64,000 bases of DNA from Stemphylium vesicarium (taxonomy: Eukaryota > Ascomycota > Dothideomycetes > Pleosporales > Pleosporaceae), in contig QXCR01000003.1 in the NCBI GenBank assembly GCA_004380135.1, positions 124,001-188,000 of the forward strand. The letters are read 5' to 3'. The stretch's first letter is position 1, and each line of letters begins with the position of its first letter. The notes beneath the pieces are model-generated. The model ran no database searches, was not told the DNA's origin, and worked only from the letters and a program-made list of their open reading frames with translations. The position numbers and the translations under genes are program-made. This document shows, in pieces, positions 1 through 12,006 of this stretch.

Positions 1-3000
1 TCAAAATCCCTTTGGCTTCTAAAAGACGAAGGCCTGCGGTTTTGGTGTTCGTGTTGTTGTTTGTGGCTATGTGTGGCTGTTGATGGAAATGGGTGTATCA
101 TCATACTTTTTCCCTGTTCCGTTTTCGCCGACTTGTTGCTTTGCGCCTCCTTTTTTGCTTAGGGTTGAGGCGCGCAGGAACCTTTAATTCTACTTGTTCT
201 TTACTACAACTACTCGTCGCGATTTGCTCTGTGTAAGCATGTAAGCTGTACATAAAACGCGCACTACTTTTTTCTTTGCCATGGTCACTTGCCAGGGGTT
301 TTTCTTTCGGACTGTTTTGTTGGAATGGAGAGGGATGAGTGGGTTTAGCATTTCTTTGTGGGGTTGGACGTGTACGGAAGTAAGGGGGCATAGCATAGCA
401 CATCCTTTTCTTTCTTTCTTCATATAGGCACCTATTAACACATTGGCTTTACCTTCACTCTTTACTTCTTGGTCTTACTCGTGCTCTTGTTGTCTGACAC
501 TTGCTCGAATCATCTTACCATTCGATGAACAGGTTCGCCATGCGTTGCAAACGCAAGTATACACGGGGCGTGTGCTGGGGCGGACGAGCTTTTGAAGTAC
601 GACCAGGGCCCATGAGGTATGGCGTATGGGCGAGATCGCTTAGTCCATTTAAGATCACTAATGCTCCAACGATTTCACATTTACTACCGAGGTCCTACAC
701 GTTGGCCGTCGCAGTACGAATCCAGCTTTTCAAACGTCTTCCAAGGACAGGAAATGATTGGATGCATGTACTCGGCAAATGCCAAACCCCACAGTGTCAC
801 ACGCGATGAGGAGAGGAACGCAGACGCACTGACCGAGCGACGCAAGACTGACGATCCCCGTTTCTTTTCTCTTTTAGGTTGAGAGTGCTGTTTCGCGTTC
901 AAACATGTGACATGGAAATAAAGTTCCTGGGGTATACGAAGAGGTTATTTGAAATGAGGTCGGGGTGGAGTCTTTCCATGTAGATCAACTCGAAAGACGT
1001 CCTGCGGCCGAGGCAGTAAGTCGCATGTGAACAGCAATGTCGGCAAAGAAGAAAAAAAGATATCGGAATGTGAAGGTCGGAAGATGAAGTTGCTATTAGC
1101 ACGCTGGAAGCGACTATGATGGTCGGCTGGCTGTAGTACTTGCCATGAATCTTATTCTGCCACTGGCAAAAGTATCGAGCGTTACATACTAAACGTTGCG
1201 CCTTTCAACGGCGCACATATTCGCGCGCAATCGCATATAGCCATGGAATTGCCAAAAGGGGGTGGGACTGACCTCGTCGAGCCTCAATGTGCAAAGATAG
1301 TCTGCAGAAACGAAAGGAAGCTGCAACGGATCAGGAAGCCTACGTTGTCGATATGTACGCGCATATAGAACGTTTTTGGCTAGTCAGCCCAAGTGCCATA
1401 TCCCATTCTGTACCATTGTACCGTGGTGATCAGGCGCTGGCAGTATTGCCGATGCGTGGTGCCGGTGGTTGACCGTTTGGTACAGGACTACCGAAGCGAT
1501 CGACCCGCACGGATCCGGATGTTAGTTACACCAAAAAAGGATGCCACGGAGATGGTTATTGCCGTGAGTTCGTCTAGAAGGGCAATTGCCGATGCCTGTG
1601 TTGGCCGCTTGGGTGCATGCGTAATGTGCTGTCATCCAAAGTTTGTTTGCCGAAACTTTGGCTAGTTGCTCGAGGTGCGGCCCGGTGTCGAACATGAGGG
1701 TAGGCATGTGTGGCTGGTGGGAGGGAGGGAGGGGGAGGAGCAAAGAGTCATGGCCCAAGTGGACTGCAGACATATATCCACAGCGATATATCGGAATGTT
1801 TGCCTCAAGGAAGGGGTGGAGACTTTGCTATAGTATTGCTGTTTGAATCAGTGGTTGTGAAGATATTCTGTTGGCCTCGAGGGATCGTCGCCTCGTTTGA
1901 CGCCATTAGTCGGTAGATGCCGTTAACTAAAAGCTTAGCTGTCGTAATGGTACCCAGGCGCTGGATCCTACAAAGAAAACACTTGGTTTGAGGTTAGAAT
2001 GCATGCTTTCAACGCGATGGCCCTGCATTGTGATCTGAAATACGAGGGCCAAACGCGGGACGTGATGCTCGTGACCATCGGATCGTAGTGTCGGACCGAG
2101 ACTGAACTTTCGATGACCGGAATTTAGCACATCGAAATCGCAAACGCTGTTGATCCTGAGGGATTCGCATGCATGTTTTCTCTTGAGTCGAGATCCGGCG
2201 AGGAGACGTGTGAGGGGAGGAAGTTGCGAGTCAAACCTCACGCCATCACCGAATCGCCCCGCTAATCTCGACTCGGATAGCGGCCCACCGGAAAGGGGGA
2301 TGATGAGCGGTTTCCACAACGGACTCTCACGCCGTCGCATGGGGTCGTTTCGATGTCGCGTCTGGTATACCCTGTAGGGCTGAGGTATCAACCAGGGCTT
2401 GTTTTGGACCCGTGTTATGGAACAATTATGACTTCGAGAACTCATTTGTTCCAAGCGAGCAGCCCGCAGGCGATAGTTCGGGTGATAGGGATGTCATCAG
2501 GGCGCGGAAGATCTCGCAGCGGCGGATATGAATGATGGAGTGCTCCGGATGTGGCTTGGACGGCTCGGAGGGAAGCCTCCTAGAGCAGGTAGAGTTTTCC
2601 ATCGGCTGAAAGCTGATAATCTAGCGGAAAATTGTTGAGATACAATTGCGACCTGTCGTTACTGACGACAGCTGAAAAGTGAGTAGACTGCAAATTCGAA
2701 TTTGCCATAGGTCATGCCTGAGGGGCGTCCCACACTTTTCCTTTGGGATGATGGCGGTACGGGAGCCTAGTCAAAGAAGATGGCTGTTTCCAAAGTGTTT
2801 GGCCCCGTAAAGCCTCCCGTCGTTTGCGCCCACAGGATCGTGCAAATGACATGTGCGAGACAGCGGGAAGCCTGGACGGAGTTGTGATGCTGCCGGGGAG
2901 CGCTGAACGAGCAAATTGTTGCAATTGCGTCGTGTATCTCGACTGCCGTATCGGTCTCCACAGCGTTGGAAGCCGATCGGCGCCGTTGCGAACATGATCT

Positions 3001-3977
3001 TCAAAAAGAAAGGAAGGGTCCGCCATGTGGTAGTAAAACCTAGAGAGCATTTTGGTGCTGAAAGAAGGGCGAAGCTCGGCCGTCGGGTACATGAACGCGC
3101 GGTGGAGCAGAGAAAGAGCGTGCGTTAGTGGTGGCGCACATGTCGTGCGTGCCCAGTCGCTTGCGCAACTTGGTGGCGGAACGAATCACCCTCTTCGGTA
3201 CACCTTCCGGCTCTACGACGACCTGGAATGTCTCAACACAGGCAATTGATCAGTATGCAACGAAATAAAAAGCATTTGTGCGGCTGCGCGGTAAATGCAC
3301 GCTCGGCTTTCACGTGGTTCACCCAGCAAACGCTTTCATTGCCGTCCTGGGCACTCCGAAGGAAGAGCATGTGTCTTTCCCACATCTGCTACCTCACTTC
3401 CGAGCCTCCTGCATGTTAGGCGACCCCCATCAATGCCAGGAACCCGCTGTTCCTGAAAAGTATGATCTCCGTCGCTGGTAGCGTCTGCCCTGCAGAGCAT
3501 GAGCGCAGTCCACTCCAACTGGTCTGGGGCAACTTCTCCATTCGCCCTAAGTCTCACATTGATCATTGGCCGTATCCCATCGTTATGGAACCTAGCGCAG
3601 GTCCTTGGATGCATAGGCCAGGGATCATCTCTACGCCGATAACACATCTCTGGGACGGGTGAAGCATGACCCTCGAATAACGACACTAGAGGCGGTCGAG
3701 CCCCACGTCCCGCCCGAATCTGCAGTTGCCGTCCATATTCTTGTGGCTAAATGTGCCTGCAGCCATTCGCCTTCTACATGGGTTACTCATATAGTAGCAG
3801 GCCCCTAGAGTCTAAGCGATCTGGTCTGGTACCTGTGACAGCTCTTGATATTCTCCGTAACCCCCGTGGAGTACTGAGACAAGCGTTTGTTCCGGAACAA
3901 CACTGTCTTTCCTTTTCTTTCATTCCGTCTTTGGTCTTGCGGCTGTACTCGGTACGCGTGCATGAGTGCCACGGAGG
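1..3977. other. no recognised gene
   Basis: Both strands hold only short open frames (longest about 175 codons, minus strand 1927-2454) with no recognisable motif, no signal peptide and no convincing exon-intron chain. Positions 1-500 are T-rich on the plus strand and could be an untranslated flank of a gene outside the window. A G-run at 1719-1735 is listed separately. I see nothing else in this stretch. Confidence 0.5.
1719..1735 (+). other. potential G-quadruplex
   Basis: Four G runs of at least three bases are separated by single A residues (GGGAGGGAGGGAGGGGG). This fits the classical intramolecular G-quadruplex pattern with one-base loops. It lies in a stretch with no recognised gene, so any role is unknown. 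Confidence 0.5.
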
Positions 3978-5500
3978 ATGAGGCTCATACAATTGCTGCT
4001 CCCATTGCTGGCATGGGTGCAACTAGTAGTCGCTCAGGATTCGGCTTTGCTATCAGCGGTTGAGCAGCTCCCTCAATGCGCGGTATGTTCCACCGAATCA
4101 TGCTCTCTCTACAAATTGACTAACTGTTCTCTCTAGCAAGTCTGCCTTGTCAAGATCGTTACACAGTCGTCATGTGAAATGACGAATGCTACTTGCATAT
4201 GCATGGACATGAAACTCCAGAGCGATGTCGAGGCTTGCCTAATGCGATCATGTACACTACGAGAGAGCTTGAGTGAGTGCCTCTCCAGAATGGCAATGTG
4301 CATTACTGATTACAAGTCTAGCAACCAAAAACGCCACCTCAACAGTGTGCCACGCTCCGATCCGTTACTCAGGCGAGACTATCCGAATATCCAACATCGT
4401 TCTCTCAGTCATCACTGCCGTTTGCGCCCTGACCAGGATCATCTACAAGGCCGTATTCTCCATCGGCGAACTGGGATACGACGACTACAGCGTCCTCGCT
4501 GCCTTGATCACCGGCGTTCCATCCATCATTATCATTGATCGCGGCATCGTCCCCAACGGGCTTGGAAGAGATGTATGGACGGTTGGATTTGACAAGATCA
4601 CCGAATTCGTCAAATATCTCTACGCTTTGGAAATCCTCTACTTCCTCCAGGTCGCCACTTTGAAACTTACCCTTCTCTTCTTCTTCCTGCGGATCTTCCC
4701 GAAACCAATTATCAAGCGACTCCTCTGGGCGACCATCGCGTTCAACTGTTTGAACGGCGTCGCGTTTGTGTTTGCAGCAATCTTCCAGTGTCAACCGATA
4801 TCGTTCTACTGGACCAAGTGGGATGGGGAGGGTCACGGCCAATGCGTCAACATCAACGGTCTCGCATGGTCCAATGCTATCATCAGCATTGTTCTGGATA
4901 TCTGGATGCTGGCTCTGCCATTGTATGAAGTTTTTCACCTACAGCTGTCGTGGCGCAAGAAGCTGAGCGTAGCGGTAATGTTCTGCGTCGGCACATTGTA
5001 AGTCGCGCCTTTTCCGTTTCGGGTTATCGTCGTACTAACCATGATGCAGTGTAACCATCATCTCAATCCTTCGTCTACGTTCTCTGGTCAACTTCGCCGC
5101 TTCAGCCAACCCAACCTGGGATCAAACCGACGTCATCAACTGGTCCAACATCGAGATCAACATCGGAATCATCTGCTCTTGCCTACCTGCCTTGCGCGTT
5201 ATCCTCGTTCGCATGTTCCCCAAGATGCTCGGCACCACCAAGGCAACTGATCGACCATACTACGCATACGGCAGCCAAAGCCATGGAATGAAGAAGGGCG
5301 GGAGCGGAATGGCGAGCGGACTGGGGAAGTCAGCAGCCTCTTCTCATGGAGGTGCTCCCCCCGCTATCACGTACACCAAAACTTGGGAAGTGCGGCATAC
5401 CGATAGCGATGAGCAATCGCTTGTGGGAATGGAGATGGATCAGTTTGGCCAAAAGAAGCCGAAGGATCAGAGTAGTAGCACGAGTATTTCGAGCTTGTAG
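3978..5500 (+). CDS. CFEM-domain PTH11-type G-protein-coupled receptor
   Basis: Four exons (3978-4082, 4137-4272, 4322-4997, 5050-5500) give 455 residues; all three introns are 49-54 bp with consensus splice sites. Residues 1-20 form a signal peptide. A CFEM module follows with exactly eight cysteines (order QC, VC, SC, TC, IC, AC, SC, VC). Next come about seven hydrophobic segments (roughly residues 105-340), including the DRGIVPNGLGRDVW loop common in PTH11-like receptors, then a Ser/Gly/Lys-rich cytoplasmic tail. In plant pathogens, PTH11 receptors with an N-terminal CFEM sense host surfaces and signal through G proteins at the plasma membrane. The start was chosen because only it supplies the signal peptide and the first CFEM cysteine. 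Ligand and exact role cannot be read from sequence. Confidence 0.9.
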
Positions 5501-6529
5501 ATTCCTAGTTTGTTTATGATACCCTAATTCAGATATCCAATCATTGTTAAACCATCGCGATTTGGGAGTTGTAAAGGAAGGCACAAATTGTGCGCCCCTC
5601 GTATGCTGCGCTCCACGGGAAAGAACGTTATCTGATCACCCGCTCTACCGACATTGTATGCTCACCAGAATGGGAAAATGGTCGTATTATTCATCTTTTG
5701 TTTAATGCTATATCCATCAAGACCTTACACTAACAGCACATATCCCTTGAAAATGCCGTTGCTGGCAACGCCTTTCGTAACTGCAGCACCGTACAAAGAA
5801 AAACCTCCTCTTATTTTGCTGATTTCGCGCGCGAATTTCCTACTTCTAAGGGATCTCGGCTTCCAACAATGTTCGATGCTACTGACATTTTGATGTTCAC
5901 AATCTCGACGTCATTGGCAATGATTCGTTCTGTATTGCCACAGTGTGGCGCGACGCGCTTCGCGGAGCGCTCACCAAGGTACTCACACGTTCGACATCAC
6001 ATCAGCTTGCGAAGCTCACACAACCTGATAACCTAGGTTTTGTTCCGTTTTCCGTTGTAAGCAGAAACTACATCGCAGCAGCAAGATTCTTGTTGTAGCG
6101 ACAAGGAGAAGGAAAGCAAGCGACTACCGGTAGAAGCAAGCCTTAGATCATACTTCTGGTAAGGCCTTGCCTCCAAGCTCATATGCTATCCTTCAATCAC
6201 TCAAATCGCTTCTAGTAAATTACGACTCTTGGTAAGTCACAGAACACCATAATATTGATGATAGCGACGGAATATTGCCCCCAAACCCGCCGCCAATCCC
6301 GCGTCCCAGGTTAGCTTAATACCCCATATACCTAGGCACATGCGCATCCAGAAAATGCGTTGGTTGGCGTTGCACTTTCCTTGCTCTCCATATTCTCGAA
6401 GCCCACTATTCAGATCTCACTCATGAGGTTCATTGGAAACTGGTGTGCGAGAAGGTAAAAACTCGATTCATGTCTCATCTACATATATAGGGTATCGTCC
6501 TCATCCATATCTATCCTTACACCAAAAGC
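5501..6529. other. intergenic, convergent 3' ends
   Basis: This is the 3' flank of both the receptor gene (plus strand) and the alcohol dehydrogenase (minus strand). Only short frames without recognisable motifs occur. Both transcript ends must lie here. Confidence 0.5.
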
Positions 6530-7585
6530 TTAGTTCTTAAGCACGTAACGGTACCTGGGCAGGCCCTTCTCGAAGTCGACGATGACGTCGTTGGCCTCGG
6601 ACATAGGCCTGACCTGGACCCAAGCCTTGAGGTTGGTCTTCTTGGCCAACTCCAACATGTCGGCAATGTGCTGCCTGGTACCGATGAGGGAACCGGCAAT
6701 CTTCAAGTTCTTGAAGATCAAGCCCATGGGCGAGAAGCTGGGCAATGGGTCGTCGGGAGCGCCAAGCTGGACAAAGGTACCGTTGACGTCGAGGAGGTTG
6801 AGGTACTGGTCGAGCGGGAAGCCACCGGAGATGGTGGAGATGATGATGTCGAGGCCAGCAGCGTTCTTGTTCATCCATTCGGGGTCCTCACCAGTAGCGA
6901 TGAACTTGTCGGCACCGAGCTCCATGGCGTCGGCCTTCTTGGAAGAGGAACGCGAGATGGCGACGACCTCGTCGCAGCCAAGGGCCTTCGCGAAGAGGAG
7001 GGCGAAGTGACCGAGACCACCGATACCAACGACACCGACACGCTTTCCAGGGCCGGCACCGTAGGAGACAAGAGGGTTGTAGACGGTGACACCGCCGCAC
7101 ATGAGGGGAGCAGCGAACTCAGAAGGCAGACCCTCAGGAATGGGGATGGCGAAGGCAGCGGGTCCACGCCAGTTCTTTGCGTAACCACCCTGAGCCTTGT
7201 CGCCAGACTTGTACTTGCCGTTGTAGGTCATGACGAAGCTGTTGCAGTTGCTCTCCTGCTTGGTTTTGCAAGGCCTGCAGGCCTCGCAGCAGTCGGACTG
7301 CGCGCCAACACCGACGCGGTCACCGACCTTGAGGTCCTTGACGTCGTCTCCGACACGGGTGACCTTACCGATGATCTCGTGACCAACGACGAGCGGGTAG
7401 TCTGAGGGGCCCCAGCCGGAGCGGAGAGTGTGGATATCGGAGCCGCAGACACCGCAGTGGCTAATCTCCATCTCGATGTCGGTGGACTCGAACTTCTTGG
7501 GGGCGTAGTCACCCCATTGCATGTTGCCGTCGGCGGCAGAAGGGTCGTGGGCGACCCAGCCCTGGAAGTTGGGGGAAGAAGACAT
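6530..7585 (-). CDS. NADP-dependent zinc alcohol dehydrogenase, cinnamyl-alcohol type
   Basis: An uninterrupted 351-residue frame matches full-length medium-chain zinc alcohol dehydrogenases of the CAD/yeast Adh6 type. Catalytic zinc ligands are visible as C47, H69 with E70, and C163. The structural zinc lobe is C100, C103, C106 and C114. The Rossmann motif G187-I-G-G-L-G192 is intact, followed by the SRSSSKK segment typical of NADP-preferring members. The family interconverts aldehydes and primary alcohols, often aromatic or branched, in the cytosol. No intron is needed and the ATG sits at the natural N-terminus. Codon use is strongly C/G-ending compared with neighbours, which suggests high expression. 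The physiological substrate cannot be assigned. Confidence 0.93.
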   Translation of the reverse strand: MSSSPNFQGWVAHDPSAADGNMQWGDYAPKKFESTDIEMEISHCGVCGSDIHTLRSGWGPSDYPLVVGHEIIGKVTRVGDDVKDLKVGDRVGVGAQSDCCEACRPCKTKQESNCNSFVMTYNGKYKSGDKAQGGYAKNWRGPAAFAIPIPEGLPSEFAAPLMCGGVTVYNPLVSYGAGPGKRVGVVGIGGLGHFALLFAKALGCDEVVAISRSSSKKADAMELGADKFIATGEDPEWMNKNAAGLDIIISTISGGFPLDQYLNLLDVNGTFVQLGAPDDPLPSFSPMGLIFKNLKIAGSLIGTRQHIADMLELAKKTNLKAWVQVRPMSEANDVIVDFEKGLPRYRYVLKN

Positions 7586-8576
7586 TATCGCTTGTTTGTG
7601 GTAGTGAAGAGGGGTCGACGAAAAAAGTTGAAAACTGAGTTGATGTGATGTGAGGTAGGATTTGGTTGTTGGAATGAAGACGATGCTAACTGTCCAGCTA
7701 CCGTCTTATACTTACACTCTTCCAATCTTCTAGAAGTTTTCCTAGCATTTGTAATACACCAGAATACGGTATGAGGTATGTCCATATCGCTATCCTGGTG
7801 TTTTGCTCTTTCGCCGATCTAGGCCGTTGATACTGGACCCACATGGACCACGTTTTTGAGCCTCAAAGCGGCGCGTGCGCTACATTCGCCGTTATTCCCG
7901 CCCTGGACGGTCCGAATTGCGGATGGGTCTGGGGCGAGAAGAGTGCAAAAATCTCGGGCGAGGCTCGCGGTGAAGACGTCAACATGCCACCCACCCTTGC
8001 CCCAAGGGCGATGCTCGATCTGCCGGTACACGTGGAAACACCAAACAAGGAAAGATTCTTAAGCGGCACTAGCTTTAGTTGCCGTTTGACGTATCGTCAT
8101 CACAGATCGGGTGAGGTGTGCCCAGCCTTCTAGGCGTCGACTTGCCGATTTGTAGGCCACGGCATCGTGGAGCGCATGCGTTGCAAAGCAATGCATCCAC
8201 ATTTGTCTGCAAGAAAACTGCTTAGCCGACCTTCGCCTTGTTGAGGTGTGCTGTTACCGGTGAAGTTGTCCAGATATCCACTTATGAAGTTGCCTGGCCA
8301 ACACATTCTTTTCCCATCTCAACCGCTTGCAACATGGCGCATTTCTTCCTCGCTCGACGATTGTTTAATTATCTTTCGAAACTCTCTATTCTGCGGCCTT
8401 TACAAACATCTCAGTCTTTTAGCACAACGAAATAGGCACCTGCAAAAGGAATCGAGAGAAAAGACGTAAAACTTGCTTGTGCAAATGTGAGCAGAGTCGA
8501 TTTGAATGCTTTGTATCGACATTCTGAGCCCTATGTGCGGACACAACCGGAAAGCGAAGAATTCTGCAATTTATGT
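7586..8576. other. intergenic
   Basis: This is the upstream region of the alcohol dehydrogenase and the 3' flank of the decayed SET gene. Short frames around 7819-8133 overlap each other on both strands and show no family motif. No gene is supported. Confidence 0.5.
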
Positions 8577-9416
8577 TCAACATGCGATGGTGTGCTCAAT
8601 GCATGTGTTCCAGTCGGACCAAGATGGTTGTTCGCCTCCATCGCAACACTTTGCCTAGATTACATACTCTGCCAGCATTACTGGGTCTTTGGTGTATGAA
8701 ATCAGCAATTCCTCCCCCTTTTTGATATCGCGCAGCGCAATGAACCCGTCAGTTCCTCTCTGGGCGTCAAAGCGTCTATCCACGTTGTTTTTATTGTCGT
8801 GATTGAACGGGGATCCAGTCAAGAGAAGTACGCCCATCTTGCAGAATGAATGCGTGGCACCAAAAGAGTTCGAATTTATGATACCTGTGAGGGTGTCGAT
8901 ACGCCGATGATGAGGGATGTCCCTCCTTCCCGTAAAAGGTGTCTCGTGCGGAAGGGCGTTGTGTAGGAGTATAGCTTCTAGAGCATTTTCTGGCAAAGCT
9001 AGCAAGAGTGGGGCTGCCATGCCTTCATCCCCGGGGGGCATGACCAAGATAGGTGACTCCCGCAAGACGATCTCGCCCTTGTTGATATCCCGGCTAGCTA
9101 TTATGCCTCTCCCCTTTCCTTCAACGGTAACGATCTCGTATGCTGCTCCGTTCGGCGCCCTCATGAAGGAACTAGGATCTCCGCCTCCAGCTCCGTATAG
9201 TGCCTAGGTGCGGTTGATGCTGTTGGATACGGCATCCAGTCTGCCTAGGCCGTCGACGCCTAGGTTCTGGAGTCTCGCCCGTAGCTCTTCAGGTCTGGGA
9301 GGAGCCCTGTAACTAAGTAGTTCCGGAAAGGGGACATCTGTACTGTTCAAGCACTGATTCAGTAGCTGCCTCTTCGCTCCTGCGAGACAGTAAGGTTGAA
9401 GGGGTGCATATGCCAT
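8577..9416 (-). pseudogene. SET-domain protein gene with two in-frame TAG codons
   Basis: Reading from an ATG at 9416, the frame runs to a TAG at 9204-9206. It resumes in the same frame with the start of a SET domain (GRGIIASRDINKGE), runs to a second in-frame TAG at 8655-8657, and continues to a TGA at 8577-8579 with a Cys-rich end (AKCCDGGE). The same frame on both sides of each TAG, with family-like sequence throughout, argues that one gene was broken by two nonsense changes. The SET core is also weak: the usual NHSCxPN signature reads FNHDNKNN, although GEELLISYT is kept. The fungal relatives are lysine methyltransferase-like proteins of unknown target. No plausible intron removes the first TAG (the nearest GT..AG would be 27 bp). 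A short functional product from either half is possible but unlikely. Confidence 0.7.
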
Positions 9417-10187
9417 GTTGATGAAGCGTAGGAGCTTGTGTCGCAAAGTAATTTTAGTGAGTAGTGCTGCAGATGCGGGCCGAAATGATAAAGTTGAGGG
9501 CTTGTGCAGAAGAGGAATAGTCAGGGCGGTGGGAGAGGAGGATTTCTGTACCTTGAGATCATGACGTCATTGGCGCTCGGCCTACAAGGGTAAGCGATCC
9601 GAACCTTCCATCGTCTACCGCGGAACCGAAAGGCATGGAAGTATTAACTGCTCGCAGTCACCGATCACGAAGAGAAAAAATCTTCTACCCCATTTCCATT
9701 TTTTGGGAGGGTCTGGACATATACTGAGGTTTAGCAAATTGGCCTTCACACACTACCTAGGTAGCCACAGCGGCCACATGACCTTACCAAGCAACAAGCC
9801 TCAGCCCGGTTACGCACAGAACCCCGAATACTCTTGAGATGCCACGGAACGTTGGAACCACAATGCACTGTGTTATGTTATCCACCCAAGCGAATAGGTA
9901 GCGCAAATACACGGATCATTGGTGCTGATAAGGGGGTCAATGATGCAGATTGGGCATGTTCGACCCTGCTACCAAAAATGATGGACCTAGACAATGTCGG
10001 ATGCTGTAGGCGGGTAGTATGGAACAACTTGGCGAAAAAAGAAATCGAAGGAAACCGACAAGAAGTGTGCGCATAGTAGCTTACGGGACTGCATTGTATG
10101 TGGAAAGGAGCCAGCTTTGCACCAAAGTCTCCACTCTTCATTCAGGCATTGAACCAACCATCTACTGTGACTCTACCAAAGAGAACA
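9417..10187. other. intergenic
   Basis: This lies between the decayed SET gene (upstream side) and the 3' end of the short-chain dehydrogenase. Only short overlapping frames of under 90 codons are present. Nothing recognisable is seen. Confidence 0.5.
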
Positions 10188-11057
10188 TTATGTTCTTGTG
10201 GATCCTTCCGTACGTGTACTAATCGTTGTCGCAATCCCTTCGTACCGTGTCTCAGCTGACCGCTGGGAAATATCTCTTTCGTCGATGCTGATCTCAAGCT
10301 CGTCTATATCCCAACTAGGGTGAATGCAGCTGCCTTTCAGTGCATCCGCTCTACCACCTCCAAGCCAAACGGAGAATAGACCCAACAGGTCCGGGTCGAC
10401 AGCCTCAAAGAGTTTGTATGTGTCCAAAGCTTGTCTTGCATCAAGCGAAAAGGCCTTCATTTCCGGGTATTCGAAAACTAAGAACTCAATCAACCGGCGG
10501 TCGATTTGTTTCGCAAATTGGTATGACGATACTCCAGGGCCGACAACTGTTTGAGCGCCAGAAGGAATCGAGATGAAGGTGCCCGTGGGCGAAGGACCAT
10601 ATGTACGGATGTATTGGTGGGCGGGGAGATGCGTACTCCGGAAGTTGGTCGTCGTATCAGTCCACCATATGTCGTTGTCGTCGGCTTCGTCTGTGCTCTC
10701 AAGATGCGCAGTTCCGACGTTCGCGATGATTACGTCCAATCGTTCAAAGTTGTCTTTTACATTTGAGAAGAGTCTGGCAACCTCATATAACGAGGTTGTG
10801 TCACATACCATGGCGAGAACCTGTACACCAGGGTTGGCGACTCTGATCTCTGCCGTGACGGATCCGAGGTCCCCTGCATTCCTACTGCATATCGCAATCC
10901 CAGCGGCTCCTGCTCTCGCCCACGATGGTGCGATTGATCTGGCGATGTCTTGCGAAGCATTGGTGATAAGCACGTACTTTCCGATTCCAGTATACTGTGC
11001 TGCTTCGAGGGCCGGGTATGATTCTTGGTAGCAGATTGATGTTGGATTCGCGAGCAT
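10188..11057 (-). CDS. short-chain dehydrogenase/reductase with degenerate cofactor motif
   Basis: From an ATG at 11057 the frame encodes 289 residues with an SDR order: beta1 KYVLITNAS, alphaB, the ARAGAAGIAICSRNAGDL second strand, the CDTTS acidic site, DVIIANVGTAH (the NNAG-like region), ISIPSG catalytic Ser region, and Y-Q-F-A-K as the YxxxK pair. The glycine-rich TGxxxGIG motif reads TNASQDIA, so the usual NAD(P) pyrophosphate contacts are missing. The frame stays open a further 80 codons upstream (to 11297), but that part resembles no family and its first codon is GTG, so I prefer the internal ATG, which leaves a normal SDR length. It may be a non-catalytic or decaying SDR. Substrate is unknown. 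Confidence 0.65.
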   Translation of the reverse strand: MLANPTSICYQESYPALEAAQYTGIGKYVLITNASQDIARSIAPSWARAGAAGIAICSRNAGDLGSVTAEIRVANPGVQVLAMVCDTTSLYEVARLFSNVKDNFERLDVIIANVGTAHLESTDEADDNDIWWTDTTTNFRSTHLPAHQYIRTYGPSPTGTFISIPSGAQTVVGPGVSSYQFAKQIDRRLIEFLVFEYPEMKAFSLDARQALDTYKLFEAVDPDLLGLFSVWLGGGRADALKGSCIHPSWDIDELEISIDERDISQRSAETRYEGIATTISTRTEGSTRT

Positions 11058-12006
11058 AGTGAGGGTAGTCGGGCCTGACAAGCAACATCCAAGTGTCAAA
11101 GCAGAACAGCACTTAATAGAGTATGAGAAGCACAGCCTTGCGATTACGCTGAGCATGCTTACTACCAAAGCGGAGTAGGCATTAGTTTGAATTCGTTCGC
11201 CGCGATACCCCATCCTGACGCTCCAAGGTACACAACAAAGGATTGCTATCGTTGTATCGCCGCCTTCACCGATCATGTGCTGCCAGCGGCTAAGCACCCT
11301 CGAAACATAACATCGATGACTCTTCTATGCACCGACTGCATCCCCTAAGCGTCAGTCTTGTGAACAATACAGTGTGACTGCGCGTAGCGCGAAATGTGCA
11401 CTTGCGCATAGCCTTACGACAGTAAGACTATACGAGCAAGTCGCATCCACGACGGCTAAATCTTCCCGTTACCAAATGAGGAAGGTAGTAGCAGGATATC
11501 CGTAAAATTATGGGCACTAGTAGACAAACGAGATGCACTGTAAGCTGGAACTAGCGAACATATGTGCAGATGACTAACGAGTATGTAGGATAGCAGGGGT
11601 GTAGCGAGTTGGAGCGGGTCGATCGGCGAATTTTAGCCGCGGGAGCGGCTGATCAGCAATCCACTGTAGAGCTGGAGTTTAAGCAATTCTTACCACTTGC
11701 GGTATACGAAGGGGTGAGCTACGGCTGTGTGCGGCTGAATATGATCATGCTCCTTCATGATAGGGTCGAGACCAAGTCATCACAGCCGCGGCAGAAGAGA
11801 GAAGGGAGAAAAGCTCAGAGAACTCGACAAATATCCGCGGCAGAAGTCTGATACAACAGTTTCAAACCCTCGAAAGAAATCACAGAGAAACTAGACGGAA
11901 GTACATGTAGCTTCAGAGAAAGGACCATGCAACATGAAGGTGATAATAGCATACCAGCCCTATCCCCACACAACTAACCCATTCCGGACTATACACTCCC
12001 CCCACT
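11058..12006. other. intergenic
   Basis: This contains the 5' side of the short-chain dehydrogenase and the 3' flank of the 2-oxoglutarate dioxygenase. An 80-codon plus frame at 11609-11851 has no recognisable motif. No gene is supported. Confidence 0.5.

Noticed and set aside
1927..2454. 175-codon minus-strand frame
   Set aside because: No family resemblance, no splice partners, irregular composition; likely chance.
6668..7405. 245-codon plus-strand frame
   Set aside because: Antisense shadow of the C/G-ending alcohol dehydrogenase gene.
11058..11297. 80-residue N-terminal extension of the short-chain dehydrogenase
   Set aside because: First codon is GTG, sequence resembles no family, and the SDR fold is complete without it.
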